This document shows, in pieces, positions 16,706-25,324 of a stretch of 29,554 nucleotides of DNA (its first letter is position 1; each line of letters begins with the position of its first letter). Source of the DNA: Sulfurovum sp. (GTDB lineage: Bacteria; Campylobacterota; Campylobacteria; Campylobacterales; Sulfurovaceae); assembly GCA_022729615.1 (NCBI GenBank), contig DZAQ01000001.1:10158-39711 (forward strand), read 5' to 3'. The position numbers were made by a program, and so were the translations under genes. The notes below the pieces were generated by a model. The model searched no databases. It was not told the DNA's origin and saw nothing but the letters and a program-made list of their open reading frames with translations.

Positions 16706-17721
16706 TGCACTCCAAGGACTCAGTCATTAGAATTGCGATTGATGCCATGGGTGGGGATTTCGGTCCTGCGCCAATAATCGAAGGAACGGTTCAGGCGCTC
16801 ATGGAGAAGGCATTTGTGCCAATCCTCGTTGGAGACAAAGAGGATATATTGGCGCTTTTGCCGGCTCAACTGGTCAATAGGGTCGAAATAGTAGATGCAT
16901 CCGATGTTATTTTGATGAGTGACCAGGCGACAGATGCTTTGCGCAGAAAAGAGTCCTCCATCTACAAAGCAGTAGAGCTTGTGCGAGAGAAGAAAGCGGA
17001 CGCTGTCGTCTCTGCCGGGCACAGCGGTGCTACGATGGCTCTTGCAACACTTCGGATAGGAAGACTTCCCCATATTTCAAAACCAGCGCTTGCAACCTTG
17101 ATGCCCACCTTGGGCGCACATAAAACTCTTGTTTTAGATGTGGGCGCCGTCGTTGACTGTAAAGCGCAGAATCTCTATGAGTTTGGAGCGATGGGAGAGG
17201 CCTATGCCCAGATGATCATGGGGATTTCAAAGCCGCAAGTCGGGCTTCTTGCCAATGGGTCAGAGTCAAGCAAGGGGAATGAGCTCACCAAAGAGGCATT
17301 TAAATTATTGCAAAAACTCGATGGGTTTGTCGGCAATGTTGAGGGTCGGGATATCTTCAACGGGTCTGTGAATGTAGTCGTTTGTGATGGATTTACAGGC
17401 AATATTCTTCTCAAGGCAAGCGAAGGGGTGGTGACAACTATCTTCAGTATGATGAAGCAGCAGATCAGGAAATCCTTTCCGGCAAAATTTGGTGCGCTTC
17501 TGATGAAGAAGAAGGTTTTTTCCGCGCTCAAAAAAGAGGTTGACTACGAGGAGTACGGCGGTGCGCCTCTTCTTGGTGTCGATGGATGTGCGATCGTGAG
17601 TCATGGCAGCAGCAGCTCCAAGGCGATCAAAAATGCGATCTTCCAAGCGATCAGCTATACAAAGTCTGATGTCAACGCAAGGATAGAGTTGCTTCTTGAA
17701 GAGTCAAAAAGAGCGAAGTAG
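16705..17721 (+). CDS. plsX: Phosphate acyltransferase PlsX
   Basis: PlsX converts acyl-ACP and phosphate to acyl-phosphate for PlsY, starting phosphatidic acid synthesis at the membrane face. The 338-residue protein opens RIAIDAMGGDFGPAPIIEG, the family hallmark, and carries VSAGHSGATMALA, LVLDVGAVVDCK (replacing the more usual DVGAN), LLANGSESSKGNE and VVCDGFTGNILLKASEG. The ATG overlaps the rpmF stop by one base, indicating translational coupling. A short hairpin with a U-rich tail follows. Confidence 0.95.
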   Translation: MHSKDSVIRIAIDAMGGDFGPAPIIEGTVQALMEKAFVPILVGDKEDILALLPAQLVNRVEIVDASDVILMSDQATDALRRKESSIYKAVELVREKKADAVVSAGHSGATMALATLRIGRLPHISKPALATLMPTLGAHKTLVLDVGAVVDCKAQNLYEFGAMGEAYAQMIMGISKPQVGLLANGSESSKGNELTKEAFKLLQKLDGFVGNVEGRDIFNGSVNVVVCDGFTGNILLKASEGVVTTIFSMMKQQIRKSFPAKFGALLMKKKVFSALKKEVDYEEYGGAPLLGVDGCAIVSHGSSSSKAIKNAIFQAISYTKSDVNARIELLLEESKRAK

Positions 17722-17732
17722 GGCTTCTGTCC

Positions 17733-17758
17733 GCTCCTTACCATGGAGCATTCTTTTT
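17733..17758 (+). terminator. Weak intrinsic terminator after plsX
   Basis: GCTCC (17733-17737) pairs with GGAGC (17745-17749) around a 7-nt loop, followed by ATTCTTTTT. The stem is short but GC-rich. It lies 12 nt after the plsX stop and ahead of a promoter-like box for fabH. Confidence 0.4.
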
Positions 17759-17789
17759 GATTTCTCCCATAAACTCTCAAAAATTATGC

Positions 17790-17795
17790 TAAAAT
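17790..17795 (+). promoter_or_regulatory. Putative promoter -10 box for fabH
   Basis: TAAAAT in ATTATGCTAAAATAGCG, with a TATG element before it, lies in the 99-bp plsX-fabH gap. Transcription from about 17802 would leave a 19-nt leader with AAGGAT at 17811-17816. It would let fabH be transcribed separately from plsX. Confidence 0.42.
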
Positions 17796-17820
17796 AGCGT
17801 ACTTTATAGCAAGGATACCT

Positions 17821-18843
17821 ATGTCATCAGCCTCTTCTGTTTATGCCTCTTTGCGCTCTATCGGGGCATATGCTCCCCCAAAAGTATTGAGTAATTGTGA
17901 TTTGGAGACAATGGTAGATACAACCGATGAGTGGATCACAAAAAGAACCGGCATAAAAGAGCGGCGCATTGCAGCAGAGGATGAATTTACGAGTGATATG
18001 GGCGCGAAGGCTGCCAATAAAGCAATCGAAAGGGCGGGGATCGCGAAAGAGGAGATCGACTTGGTACTCTGCGCCACCGTGACTCCGGACTACTTCAATA
18101 TGCCTTCCACCGCGTGCATTATCTCGGACAAACTAGGCATCCACAATGTACAGGCTTTTGATATCTCAGCCGCATGCAGCGGGTTTGTCTATCTTCTGTC
18201 GATCGCAAAGGCATTTATCGAGTCAGGTATGAAGCGCAACATACTGATAATAGGTGCTGAAAAATTCTCTTCAATAGTTGACTATACAGATAGATCCACC
18301 TGCATCCTCTTTGGTGATGGCGCGGGCGCTGCGATCATTTCGGCAACATCAAACAAGAGTGAAGCCATTATCGATATTCACGCAAGCGCAGACGGTGCGT
18401 ATGCAGACTTTCTTGTGACCCCGTCTCCCGGCTCAGTGCACCCTGCGAGCCAATCATCATTGGATGAGGGTCTCAATTTTGTCCAGATGAAGGGAAATGA
18501 GACTTTCAAGCTCGCGGTGAAAACACTTACAAATGATGTGATTGCGATTTTGAAGAAAAATAGTATCAATACTGAAGATATTCTCCATTTTGTCCCGCAT
18601 CAGGCAAATTATCGAATCATCAAAGCAGTGGGAGATGCATTGAAAATGAGTGAAGAGCAGGTGGTTTTGACTGTCGGCAAGTATGGCAACACCTCTGCGG
18701 CGTCGATCCCGATGGCAATCAATGAGATTTATGAGTCTGGTCGGCTCAAAAAGGGTGATTTAATGCTGCTGGATACTTTTGGCGGCGGACTTACATGGGC
18801 AAGTGCGCTATTGCCTTTCGCCGGAGAGACAATTCAACACTGA
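17821..18843 (+). CDS. fabH: Beta-ketoacyl-ACP synthase III FabH
   Basis: FabH condenses acetyl-CoA with malonyl-ACP to begin fatty acid elongation. The 340-residue thiolase-fold enzyme has the complete triad: C119 in AACSGF, H260 in VPHQANYRI and N290 in GKYGNTSAAS. ALFGDGAGA-like ILFGDGAGAAII and the terminal DTFGGGLTWAS loop are also present. The start has AAGGAT 4 nt upstream. It is about ten residues longer at the N-terminus (MSSASSVYASLRSIG) than the family usually is; no in-frame ATG lies before the conserved region, so the length is accepted. Confidence 0.95.
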   Translation: MSSASSVYASLRSIGAYAPPKVLSNCDLETMVDTTDEWITKRTGIKERRIAAEDEFTSDMGAKAANKAIERAGIAKEEIDLVLCATVTPDYFNMPSTACIISDKLGIHNVQAFDISAACSGFVYLLSIAKAFIESGMKRNILIIGAEKFSSIVDYTDRSTCILFGDGAGAAIISATSNKSEAIIDIHASADGAYADFLVTPSPGSVHPASQSSLDEGLNFVQMKGNETFKLAVKTLTNDVIAILKKNSINTEDILHFVPHQANYRIIKAVGDALKMSEEQVVLTVGKYGNTSAASIPMAINEIYESGRLKKGDLMLLDTFGGGLTWASALLPFAGETIQH

Positions 18844-18882
18844 TTCCTCACCTGAGGGCTTCATTTTACAAAAGGGCATAGA

Positions 18883-19695
18883 TTGAGAATAGGATTTATT
18901 GGCGATATTGTCGGTAAACCCGGTCGATTGATGATCGCGAAGTACCTCAAAGATATAAGGGCGGAGTATGCTCTTGATTTTGTGATAGCCAATTATGAAA
19001 ATGCGAGTCATGGTTTTGGATTGACAGAAAAAAACTGCAACGAACTTTTGGATAATGGCATAGATATGATGAGCGGCGGCAATCATAGTTTTGACAAAAA
19101 AGAGATTTTTGCACTTTTCGATACCCATCCGCTGATCCGCCCTATCAACTATCCGCAAGCCGCACCCGGGAAAGGACTCTTTGAGACCGCTCTTCTTGGC
19201 AAGAGCCTTGCTGTTATCAATCTGATGGGGCACTATACGATGCCGATGGCAGACAATCCATTTACAAAAATTCTTGGAGTTGTTGAAGAGCTGTACGCAA
19301 GAGGAGTTGTGCATATTTTGATCGATATGCACGCAGAGGCAAGCAGCGAAAAACATGCACTGCTTTATCTGCTCAAGGATCGAGTAAGTGCTATTTTGGG
19401 CACGCATACCCATGTGGGAACGGATGATCTGCAGATTCGCAGCGGATGCTGCTATGTCACCGATGTAGGATTGAGCGGGTGTCGGGATAATATAATCGGA
19501 ATGCAAAGCGACGCTCCGATCAGGCGTTTTTTGACGGGCATAGGAGGGCATTTTGATATCCCTGATAGATGCAAAGCAATGCTGCAAATGGTAATTTTGG
19601 AGCTTGATAGTTTTGGTCGGTGCAAAGAGGCGCAAAAAATCAAAATTTTAGATACAGATCAAAAATTTATCACTCACGCGCTCATAGAAGAGTAA
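18883..19695 (+). CDS. YmdB-like metallophosphoesterase (TIGR00282 family)
   Basis: Members of this calcineurin-like family, such as Bacillus YmdB, hydrolyse 2',3'-cyclic nucleotides and affect RNA turnover and biofilm decisions. The 270-residue protein has the metal ligands in order: RIGFIGDIVGKPGR (GD), NYENASHG (the family's unusual ENA form), MMSGGNHSFDKKE (GNH), HILIDMHAEASSEK and ILGTHTHVGTDD (GTHTHV). No signal peptide is visible. TTG 18883 is the likely start, since AAGGG (18872-18876) is 6 nt upstream and the conserved motif begins at residue 2. The substrate cannot be confirmed from sequence. It ends at a clear terminator shared with the convergent kinase gene. Confidence 0.9.
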   Translation: MRIGFIGDIVGKPGRLMIAKYLKDIRAEYALDFVIANYENASHGFGLTEKNCNELLDNGIDMMSGGNHSFDKKEIFALFDTHPLIRPINYPQAAPGKGLFETALLGKSLAVINLMGHYTMPMADNPFTKILGVVEELYARGVVHILIDMHAEASSEKHALLYLLKDRVSAILGTHTHVGTDDLQIRSGCCYVTDVGLSGCRDNIIGMQSDAPIRRFLTGIGGHFDIPDRCKAMLQMVILELDSFGRCKEAQKIKILDTDQKFITHALIEE

Positions 19696-19709
19696 AATCT
19701 ATCAAAATA

Positions 19710-19733
19710 TTCCGAAAAATTCGGAAATTTTTT
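19710..19733. terminator. Bidirectional intrinsic terminator
   Basis: TTCCGAA (19710-19716), an AAA loop and TTCGGAA (19720-19726) form a 7-bp stem followed by ATTTTTT on the + strand. Read on the - strand, the stem is followed by TATTTTG. It lies between the + strand phosphodiesterase and the - strand kinase gene, whose 3' ends converge, and can serve both. Confidence 0.75.
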
Positions 19734-19749
19734 GAATTTATTGTGATTT

Positions 19750-22700
19750 TCATAGTAAAATCGATTTTATCTCCCCAGCGGTCGCATTTTCATGAATGAA
19801 GGGTGCGCAGAGATTCTCTTTTTTTGAGTCCAAACCTAATGCGTATGGTTTCGCACCATAGTCTCTGATAAGATCGGCAATCATGCACTTCATTGAACCA
19901 AATGGCTCAAAATCATAAATAACATAGGTATATGATCTATTTTCTATCGTCTCTAAGAACTGATATTCATCTGTTATCACATCCGTATCAAATCCAAGAT
20001 TATTCAGGGTCGAGCCATGGATTTTGGCAACAAGCGGTATCGAATGGTAGAGCAATACTTTTTCTTTATCTGTCGTGTTGGTGAATGTCTCTTCGTATGC
20101 CGTCAATTCCGTTTCGTCAATATTAGCTTCAGGCTCTGTTGTTTCTATGAGATCAGGTATGATTTTTGCCTCTTTGGGGATATCTGCTTTGTGTGCAAAG
20201 CCTTCAATTTTTTCAGAACAATATTGCTGTACGATAAGATTTAGCTGTGTAATGTCTATAGGTTTGGAGATATAATTGTCCATGCCGGCTTCGATATACT
20301 TGGCTCTATCGCCTTTTAGGGCATTCGCGGTTAATGCAATAATAGGAATATGATTTTTATGCTCTTTTTCTTCATGCTCAATAATCATTCCCGTTGCTTC
20401 AATACCGCCCATGACCGGCATCTGTATATCCATAAAGATCATGTCGTAGTTGTTTTCCATCCGTAGATGCAGCGCCTCTTCACCATTGTCGGCAAGCGTC
20501 ACTTCTGCTCCAAAATCATTCAATATTTTTTTGATCAGTTTTTGGTTGATAGCATTATCCTCCGCAACAAGCACATTCAAATTGCCAAAGGTAACGCTAT
20601 TGCCTTGAACAGCGCTCACGGGAGATGATTTGCCTCTCTTTGTTGTGTCATATACCGACTCAAAGGATTTGAGAGTTTTGGTGAGATTGACCGGCTTATA
20701 GAAGATTTTATCTATTGCGCTTTCAATCTCCCCCACTAGCTTTTTATTGTCTGCCGTTGTGATAAGGATAACGGGTATTCCCAATCCAAGTATCTTTTCA
20801 ATCTCCCCTCCTCGTCTATAGTGCGCATGGTCAACGAAGAGCATATCCGGCAGCAATATCTCCTCTTTCGCAAAGATTTCATCACCGTAATATAAATCAA
20901 ATTCTGCTCCCGCATATTCGGTATAGCTTTTAATGTTTTGTAGTGTTACCCCTTCGATCGTTTCATCCGGCAAAATATATCCGACTCTCTTGCCGTGCAG
21001 GTCTATGATATTTCTCTCCTGCGCACCTTCTGTTTTTTCAAAATTCAACATAAAGTAAAAAGTCGAACCTTTCCCCTCGATGCTTTCTATTTCAAGCTGA
21101 CCGCCCATAAAGGAGACAAGTTTGCTTGAAATTGCCAATCCAAGACCTGTTCCGCCATATTTTCTGCTTGTGCTCACATCTGCCTGTGAAAATTCTTCAA
21201 AAATCTTTTGTCTCTGTTCCGCCGTGATCCCGATTCCCGAATCTTCGACGGAAAATTTCACAAAAGCACTTCTCTCGCTTTCAGAAACTTTTTCAATCCT
21301 TACGGCAACTTTCCCTTCTCGCGGAGTGAATTTAATCGCGTTACTGATCAGGTTGACAATCACCTGAGAGATTTTGGTCGGATCGCCGATAAGTGCTGTC
21401 GGCAATTGCGGATCTAAGAAAATACTGAAGTCAATATCCTTTTCTGCAGCCCTCGCTGCATACGATTCAACCGAAGATTCAAACTTTTCTACAGGGTCAA
21501 ACGGTATCATCTCGAGTTCAACCTTGTTGGCTCTGATTTTGGAAAGATCTAGAATGTCATTTACGATTGTCAAAAGATTTTCCGAACTTTGTTCGATAAC
21601 ACTAACAAACTCATACTGCTCATCAGTTAGCGGTGAAGTCTTTATGAGCTGGGTAAACCCTACGATACCGTTCAGCGGCGTACGAATTTCATGCGACATA
21701 TTGGCAAGGAAAAGATCTTTTGCCTGGTTGGCATCTTTGATTGTTTTGGTCAAAAATTTATAAATTTGATTGATATCCCTGCTGTCAATCAGTACTTTCA
21801 GCTCTTTTTGCTGCTCAATGCTTATGACTGATTCGATATCTTTGAGCGTATCTTCAAAAAGTTGTTTATCTTTGTTGATATTGTAATAAACTATCATCAA
21901 GATGAGAAAAAGAATCAAGCTTGCCAGCATCGCGATCATATTTTGATTGAAAACATCTTTGGCTTGAGTCGTTTTGTTTTGGATATTCTCTTTTATGGCC
22001 GATACAAGCAAATCCTGTGACGAGAGAATATAGCTTATTTTGTTTTTCACTTGCGTTTGCCATTCATCCGCTGTTACCGAGTACTCACCTGTTTGTGAAC
22101 CATAAAGAATCCCGATACGCTGGTCGACTGCAATCTTCCGAAATGCTTCAGGGGAGATGAGACTCTCAATTTTTGAAGCCACAATTCTGTTTTGCATATT
22201 ACTCAAATCAGGAAAAGCTTGACCAAGGAGCAGCTGATCCCATGTCATCAAATCCTTATCAGTCATTTTTGCTGCACCTGTCAACATGAAAAGGATACCG
22301 GAATTTTCTAACTCTATGTTCTCTTTTAGATTCACAAAACGAACATATGCAGATAAATATTCATTTATTTCAGAAGTGTTATTGTCGTAAGCATAGGATT
22401 TGAAAAGTCCTGCAAATGATTCAATGACATCCTTATGATATATTTTGTAAAAAATATTCTGATAATCATCACTCATTGTATCTACTTTGGTATGCGCATG
22501 TTTAAGAGATTCAGAAGCATACTTTACCCTCTTTTCTAATGAAGCGTACTTTCCATCTGCTTGTACAAGTTGAAAAAGTTCGGCAATAGACTGAGCCGAT
22601 TGTTCTCTTGCCTGCTTAACATCCTCATAATTTCTTTGTCCGCCGCTCCCAAGATAGACAGCACTCAGATCTCGTTCTTTCATAATGTCGTCAATTACAC

Positions 22701-22857
22701 CACTTGTTTTTTCGATCAATTGGATACTTTTTACATTTGTAAGAGAAGTTTCGTAATGCATATAGGATTGATATGCTTTGTAGGAAAAATAAGCCAATAT
22801 GCCGGCTACCGCGACAATAAGAAGACCAAATATATTTTTGTTGTTGAAAATTTTCAT
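19750..22857 (-). CDS. Hybrid sensor histidine kinase with periplasmic NIT domain
   Basis: A 1035-residue inner-membrane kinase. Membrane segments lie at about 9-28 and 307-327. Between them is a helical domain that fits NIT (nitrate/nitrite sensing), with the mark MKERDLSAVYLGSGG (59-73) and a second half around VRFVNLKENIELENSG (172-187). The cytoplasmic part has HisKA with H389 in ANMSHEIRTP, N box N502/N506, G1 DSGIGI and G2 GGTGLGLAIS. A degenerate receiver follows (617-735; acidic pocket lost). The receiver at 760-878 is intact: E766/D767, D810, T843, K865. A last receiver-like region (930-1035) keeps D982 but lacks the acidic pair. No HPt domain is visible. It is the last gene of the sensor operon; a GAGG site lies 6 nt before its ATG, which is 11 bp past the previous stop. 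The regulator it serves is not in the window. Confidence 0.9.
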   Translation of the reverse strand: MKIFNNKNIFGLLIVAVAGILAYFSYKAYQSYMHYETSLTNVKSIQLIEKTSGVIDDIMKERDLSAVYLGSGGQRNYEDVKQAREQSAQSIAELFQLVQADGKYASLEKRVKYASESLKHAHTKVDTMSDDYQNIFYKIYHKDVIESFAGLFKSYAYDNNTSEINEYLSAYVRFVNLKENIELENSGILFMLTGAAKMTDKDLMTWDQLLLGQAFPDLSNMQNRIVASKIESLISPEAFRKIAVDQRIGILYGSQTGEYSVTADEWQTQVKNKISYILSSQDLLVSAIKENIQNKTTQAKDVFNQNMIAMLASLILFLILMIVYYNINKDKQLFEDTLKDIESVISIEQQKELKVLIDSRDINQIYKFLTKTIKDANQAKDLFLANMSHEIRTPLNGIVGFTQLIKTSPLTDEQYEFVSVIEQSSENLLTIVNDILDLSKIRANKVELEMIPFDPVEKFESSVESYAARAAEKDIDFSIFLDPQLPTALIGDPTKISQVIVNLISNAIKFTPREGKVAVRIEKVSESERSAFVKFSVEDSGIGITAEQRQKIFEEFSQADVSTSRKYGGTGLGLAISSKLVSFMGGQLEIESIEGKGSTFYFMLNFEKTEGAQERNIIDLHGKRVGYILPDETIEGVTLQNIKSYTEYAGAEFDLYYGDEIFAKEEILLPDMLFVDHAHYRRGGEIEKILGLGIPVILITTADNKKLVGEIESAIDKIFYKPVNLTKTLKSFESVYDTTKRGKSSPVSAVQGNSVTFGNLNVLVAEDNAINQKLIKKILNDFGAEVTLADNGEEALHLRMENNYDMIFMDIQMPVMGGIEATGMIIEHEEKEHKNHIPIIALTANALKGDRAKYIEAGMDNYISKPIDITQLNLIVQQYCSEKIEGFAHKADIPKEAKIIPDLIETTEPEANIDETELTAYEETFTNTTDKEKVLLYHSIPLVAKIHGSTLNNLGFDTDVITDEYQFLETIENRSYTYVIYDFEPFGSMKCMIADLIRDYGAKPYALGLDSKKENLCAPFIHENATAGEIKSILL

Positions 22858-22868
22858 TACAGCCTCAC

Positions 22869-23693
22869 TTATAGGTTTTGCGTATGGAAAAGCGTTAGCT
22901 GCTTCACTAGATCTTCCATCTGTCCAACCGATGAAAACATCAACACGGGTATGAATAGTGTCTCATGCCTGTTTAAAAAGATTTTACTCACATTCCAAGA
23001 TGATTCAAGCTTGTGTTCGATCAGCTTCATATCACCGGAATACTTATATCTGCTCAGTTCCTGCAAGGCTTTATCTAAGTTTGCTATAGAATCAAGCATC
23101 TGCTCTTTGTTGGTCACTGTATCAAATCCGGCGTTCAGCGCGATATAATACTTGGTTGTGCGTTCAAGCAGATACTCTACTTTCTTGGTGACCATGAGCA
23201 TCTCTTCTTCTTTGGAAAAGGCATAAGCATGTGTTTTGGCAATGGAGTCTGCTCCCTCAAGAAGTGTTTCGCTGTAATCAAGCATTAGTGCCGCTTTTTC
23301 GTCATCGGCATCACTCTTCAGGGTATCATCAATCTGGTCTTTGCTGTATGCAAGGAACTCTATAATATCTTTGGTGTCTCTATTGCTGGTTGTCGTAGCA
23401 ATTGTTCTCAGTGAATTACCGAGCCCCTCCGTTGCTTTAAGGAGTTCTCTTTTGAGTTCTGTTTTGTCTTGGTTGATATAATAAAGCAGATAATCTTTGA
23501 CAATTTTCTGACTTAGAAACCTGATATTTTCAGAAGCCTCGATGATCTTGATATCTCCCCTGGACGCTGAAGCAGATTTTTCTGCTTTTGCTTCTTGGAT
23601 GACTGCTGTTTGGTTTGCCTCCGTGTTTTCAATTCCGGTTTTAGCAAAAAGAGCCGTTCCAAAAATGAGAAATACATATAATACTTTTTTCAC
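22869..23693 (-). CDS. Exported PilJ/NarX-like sensor domain protein, degenerate
   Basis: A 274-residue protein with a signal peptide (MKKVLYVFLIFGTALFAKTG), then an alanine/glutamate-rich linker to about residue 45 and an all-helical remainder. It is a diverged paralogue of the three genes upstream. Only part of the first P-box-like motif survives (ENIRFLSQKIVKDYL, 55-69, which keeps the R-x-L-S-Q core), and the second position reads KKVEYLLERTTKYYI (170-184), with the arginine-methionine core lost. No membrane anchor or signalling domain is visible, so it should be free or lipid-independent in the periplasm. The start is GTG with AAGGA about 7 nt upstream. Its gene directly precedes the kinase, 11 bp away, so it may be the adaptor that contacts the kinase's periplasmic domain; that is inference. 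Confidence 0.82.
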   Translation of the reverse strand: MKKVLYVFLIFGTALFAKTGIENTEANQTAVIQEAKAEKSASASRGDIKIIEASENIRFLSQKIVKDYLLYYINQDKTELKRELLKATEGLGNSLRTIATTTSNRDTKDIIEFLAYSKDQIDDTLKSDADDEKAALMLDYSETLLEGADSIAKTHAYAFSKEEEMLMVTKKVEYLLERTTKYYIALNAGFDTVTNKEQMLDSIANLDKALQELSRYKYSGDMKLIEHKLESSWNVSKIFLNRHETLFIPVLMFSSVGQMEDLVKQLTLFHTQNL

Positions 23694-23713
23694 TATTTGT
23701 CCTTTTGCCTCTT

Positions 23714-24517
23714 TTATTTGTAGAGTTCCACATAGAGTCCCGTGATCTCATTCATTTTTTTCGTAATATCATCAGTTGTATTGAATACGATTAGAGGCAG
23801 CCCGCCTTTTTCTATATCCAAATAGAATTTATATACGATTTTCCAAAGTCTATCGATTTCATTGAGTTTTGTGTTGATCTCAGGGGTATTTTTCTCATTT
23901 TTCATGAGCAATTCGTGCGATTGGGTAAACAGCTTAACGGCACTCTGCATCTGATCGACGGTATTTTTATCCTTGATACCGGACTGGTAGGCAATATAGT
24001 ATTTTGCAATACGCTGCGATAGCATACGCTGTCTGCCGGCAACATCAATAACTTCAGACTCTTGCACCTTGGCAAGTTTTTTCAAAGAATCAACCACATA
24101 TTGGCTGCCTTCGAGCATGGATTCACTCAAATCCAGAACAATCTGCGCATTGTCCGTGCTGAAGGGCAGCTTGGATGTTGACTCAAAATCTTCGGTACTC
24201 ATCTGAACGAACATCAGAAGATTCTGTATCTCAGGATCATTGATCGATTGAGCAAGTTTCTGATGCGCCGTTTTCAGCTGTTCCAGAGATTCGACAAGTT
24301 GTTTTTGCGTTTTAGTGACGGCTACCTTGTTTCCCTCATACATATAGTCTTTGGCGATACGCTGAGAAAGCATACGCTGTCTGCCTGCGACATTGACCAA
24401 TTCAACCGTATCGGCAGTAATTTTGGCGCTTGTATTGTTCTCGGCTATACCCATATCTGAAAAAATCAATACAGATGCTACAACCAAACCCAGTTTTTTA
24501 AGTATATTTGCTTTCAT
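23714..24517 (-). CDS. Exported PilJ/NarX-like sensor domain protein with two P-boxes
   Basis: A 267-residue exported protein: signal peptide MKANILKKLGLVVASVLIFS with likely cleavage near residue 25, then two tandem helical modules. Each module starts with a nearly identical P-box-like motif, VNVAGRQRMLSQRIAKDYM (41-59) and IDVAGRQRMLSQRIAKYYI (157-175). The motif is the mark of the 'type IV pili methyl-accepting chemotaxis transducer N-terminal' family and resembles the nitrate-binding P-box of NarX. There is no membrane segment after the signal peptide and no output domain, so it must act through a partner. AAGGA is 8 nt before the ATG. The spacing to the next gene is 20 bp. The ligand is unknown; nitrate or nitrite is the reasonable first guess. 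Confidence 0.87.
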   Translation of the reverse strand: MKANILKKLGLVVASVLIFSDMGIAENNTSAKITADTVELVNVAGRQRMLSQRIAKDYMYEGNKVAVTKTQKQLVESLEQLKTAHQKLAQSINDPEIQNLLMFVQMSTEDFESTSKLPFSTDNAQIVLDLSESMLEGSQYVVDSLKKLAKVQESEVIDVAGRQRMLSQRIAKYYIAYQSGIKDKNTVDQMQSAVKLFTQSHELLMKNEKNTPEINTKLNEIDRLWKIVYKFYLDIEKGGLPLIVFNTTDDITKKMNEITGLYVELYK

Positions 24518-24538
24518 AATTTTATCCTTCCTTTTGCT

Positions 24539-25309
24539 TTATTTGTTATTTGTAGTGTACAGAAGCGTTGCTTCATTCATGTTGCTCAAGATATCATCGG
24601 AGTTTTTATAGATCAAAGAGGGTACATACTTTGTGCTGCTCTTCATCATTTTCAGGTAAGTAAATGATCTATCCGACTTTTTGAGCAATCCGGAAATCTC
24701 TTCTGTCGTCTGCCCTGATGTCTCAAGCTGCTTTGCAGAGCTTTCAAAAAGGTTCATCGCATCATCGAGCTTCTTTGCAAACTCGGCATCCTCTACACCC
24801 CAAACTTTAAGCATATACAGCGCGGCCATTTTCTGCGAGAGCATTCTCTGCCGTCCTGAGATATTGACAATCTCTCCGGTCTCTTTTCCGGAATCCTTTG
24901 CAAAAAGCTGCGTAGATTCATTCGCGGCATTCAAAAGCACATCAAGGTCTTGCTGCAGCTTGCCTGCTTTTTCAAGCGCTGGGGTTTCCAAAAGCACGCT
25001 TTTTACAGGTGTCCACAGCTCTTTGGTTTTTTCAATACTCTTTTTGGTCGCGTCGCTCTTGGTGTATGTCAAGAGTGACTCCATGTTCTCTTCAAACTCT
25101 TTTATCGTAGCTTTCAGATCCTCCTGAGGATTTCCAAAAGTATTATTCATCCCTGCCATACTGTAGTCTTTGAGCATCCGCTGGGTAAACATCCTCTGTT
25201 TGCCGGCTATATTGACGGCATCCGTATCGTTTTTGATTTCAATAGCGCATAAGCCTGAAACCATCAATATTGTTGCAGGCAAAACCTTCAACCACAAATT
25301 TTTTTTCAT
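24539..25309 (-). CDS. Exported PilJ/NarX-like sensor domain protein, paralogue B
   Basis: A 256-residue exported protein with signal peptide MKKNLWLKVLPATILMVSGLCA, cleaved near residue 22. The two P-box-like motifs are VNIAGKQRMFTQRMLKDYS (32-50) and VNISGRQRMLSQKMAALYM (148-166). The first has the GKQRMF variant that is shared only with the next gene upstream, and both also share a conserved tail of the type KYVPSLIYKNSDDILSNMN. These two genes are therefore a recent tandem pair compared with the other two paralogues. No output domain is visible. The ribosome binding site is poor: GGAG lies 11 nt and AGGG 2 nt before the ATG. It lies 15 bp after paralogue C. Confidence 0.87.
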   Translation of the reverse strand: MKKNLWLKVLPATILMVSGLCAIEIKNDTDAVNIAGKQRMFTQRMLKDYSMAGMNNTFGNPQEDLKATIKEFEENMESLLTYTKSDATKKSIEKTKELWTPVKSVLLETPALEKAGKLQQDLDVLLNAANESTQLFAKDSGKETGEIVNISGRQRMLSQKMAALYMLKVWGVEDAEFAKKLDDAMNLFESSAKQLETSGQTTEEISGLLKKSDRSFTYLKMMKSSTKYVPSLIYKNSDDILSNMNEATLLYTTNNK

Positions 25310-25324
25310 GCCCTGTGTTTCTCC

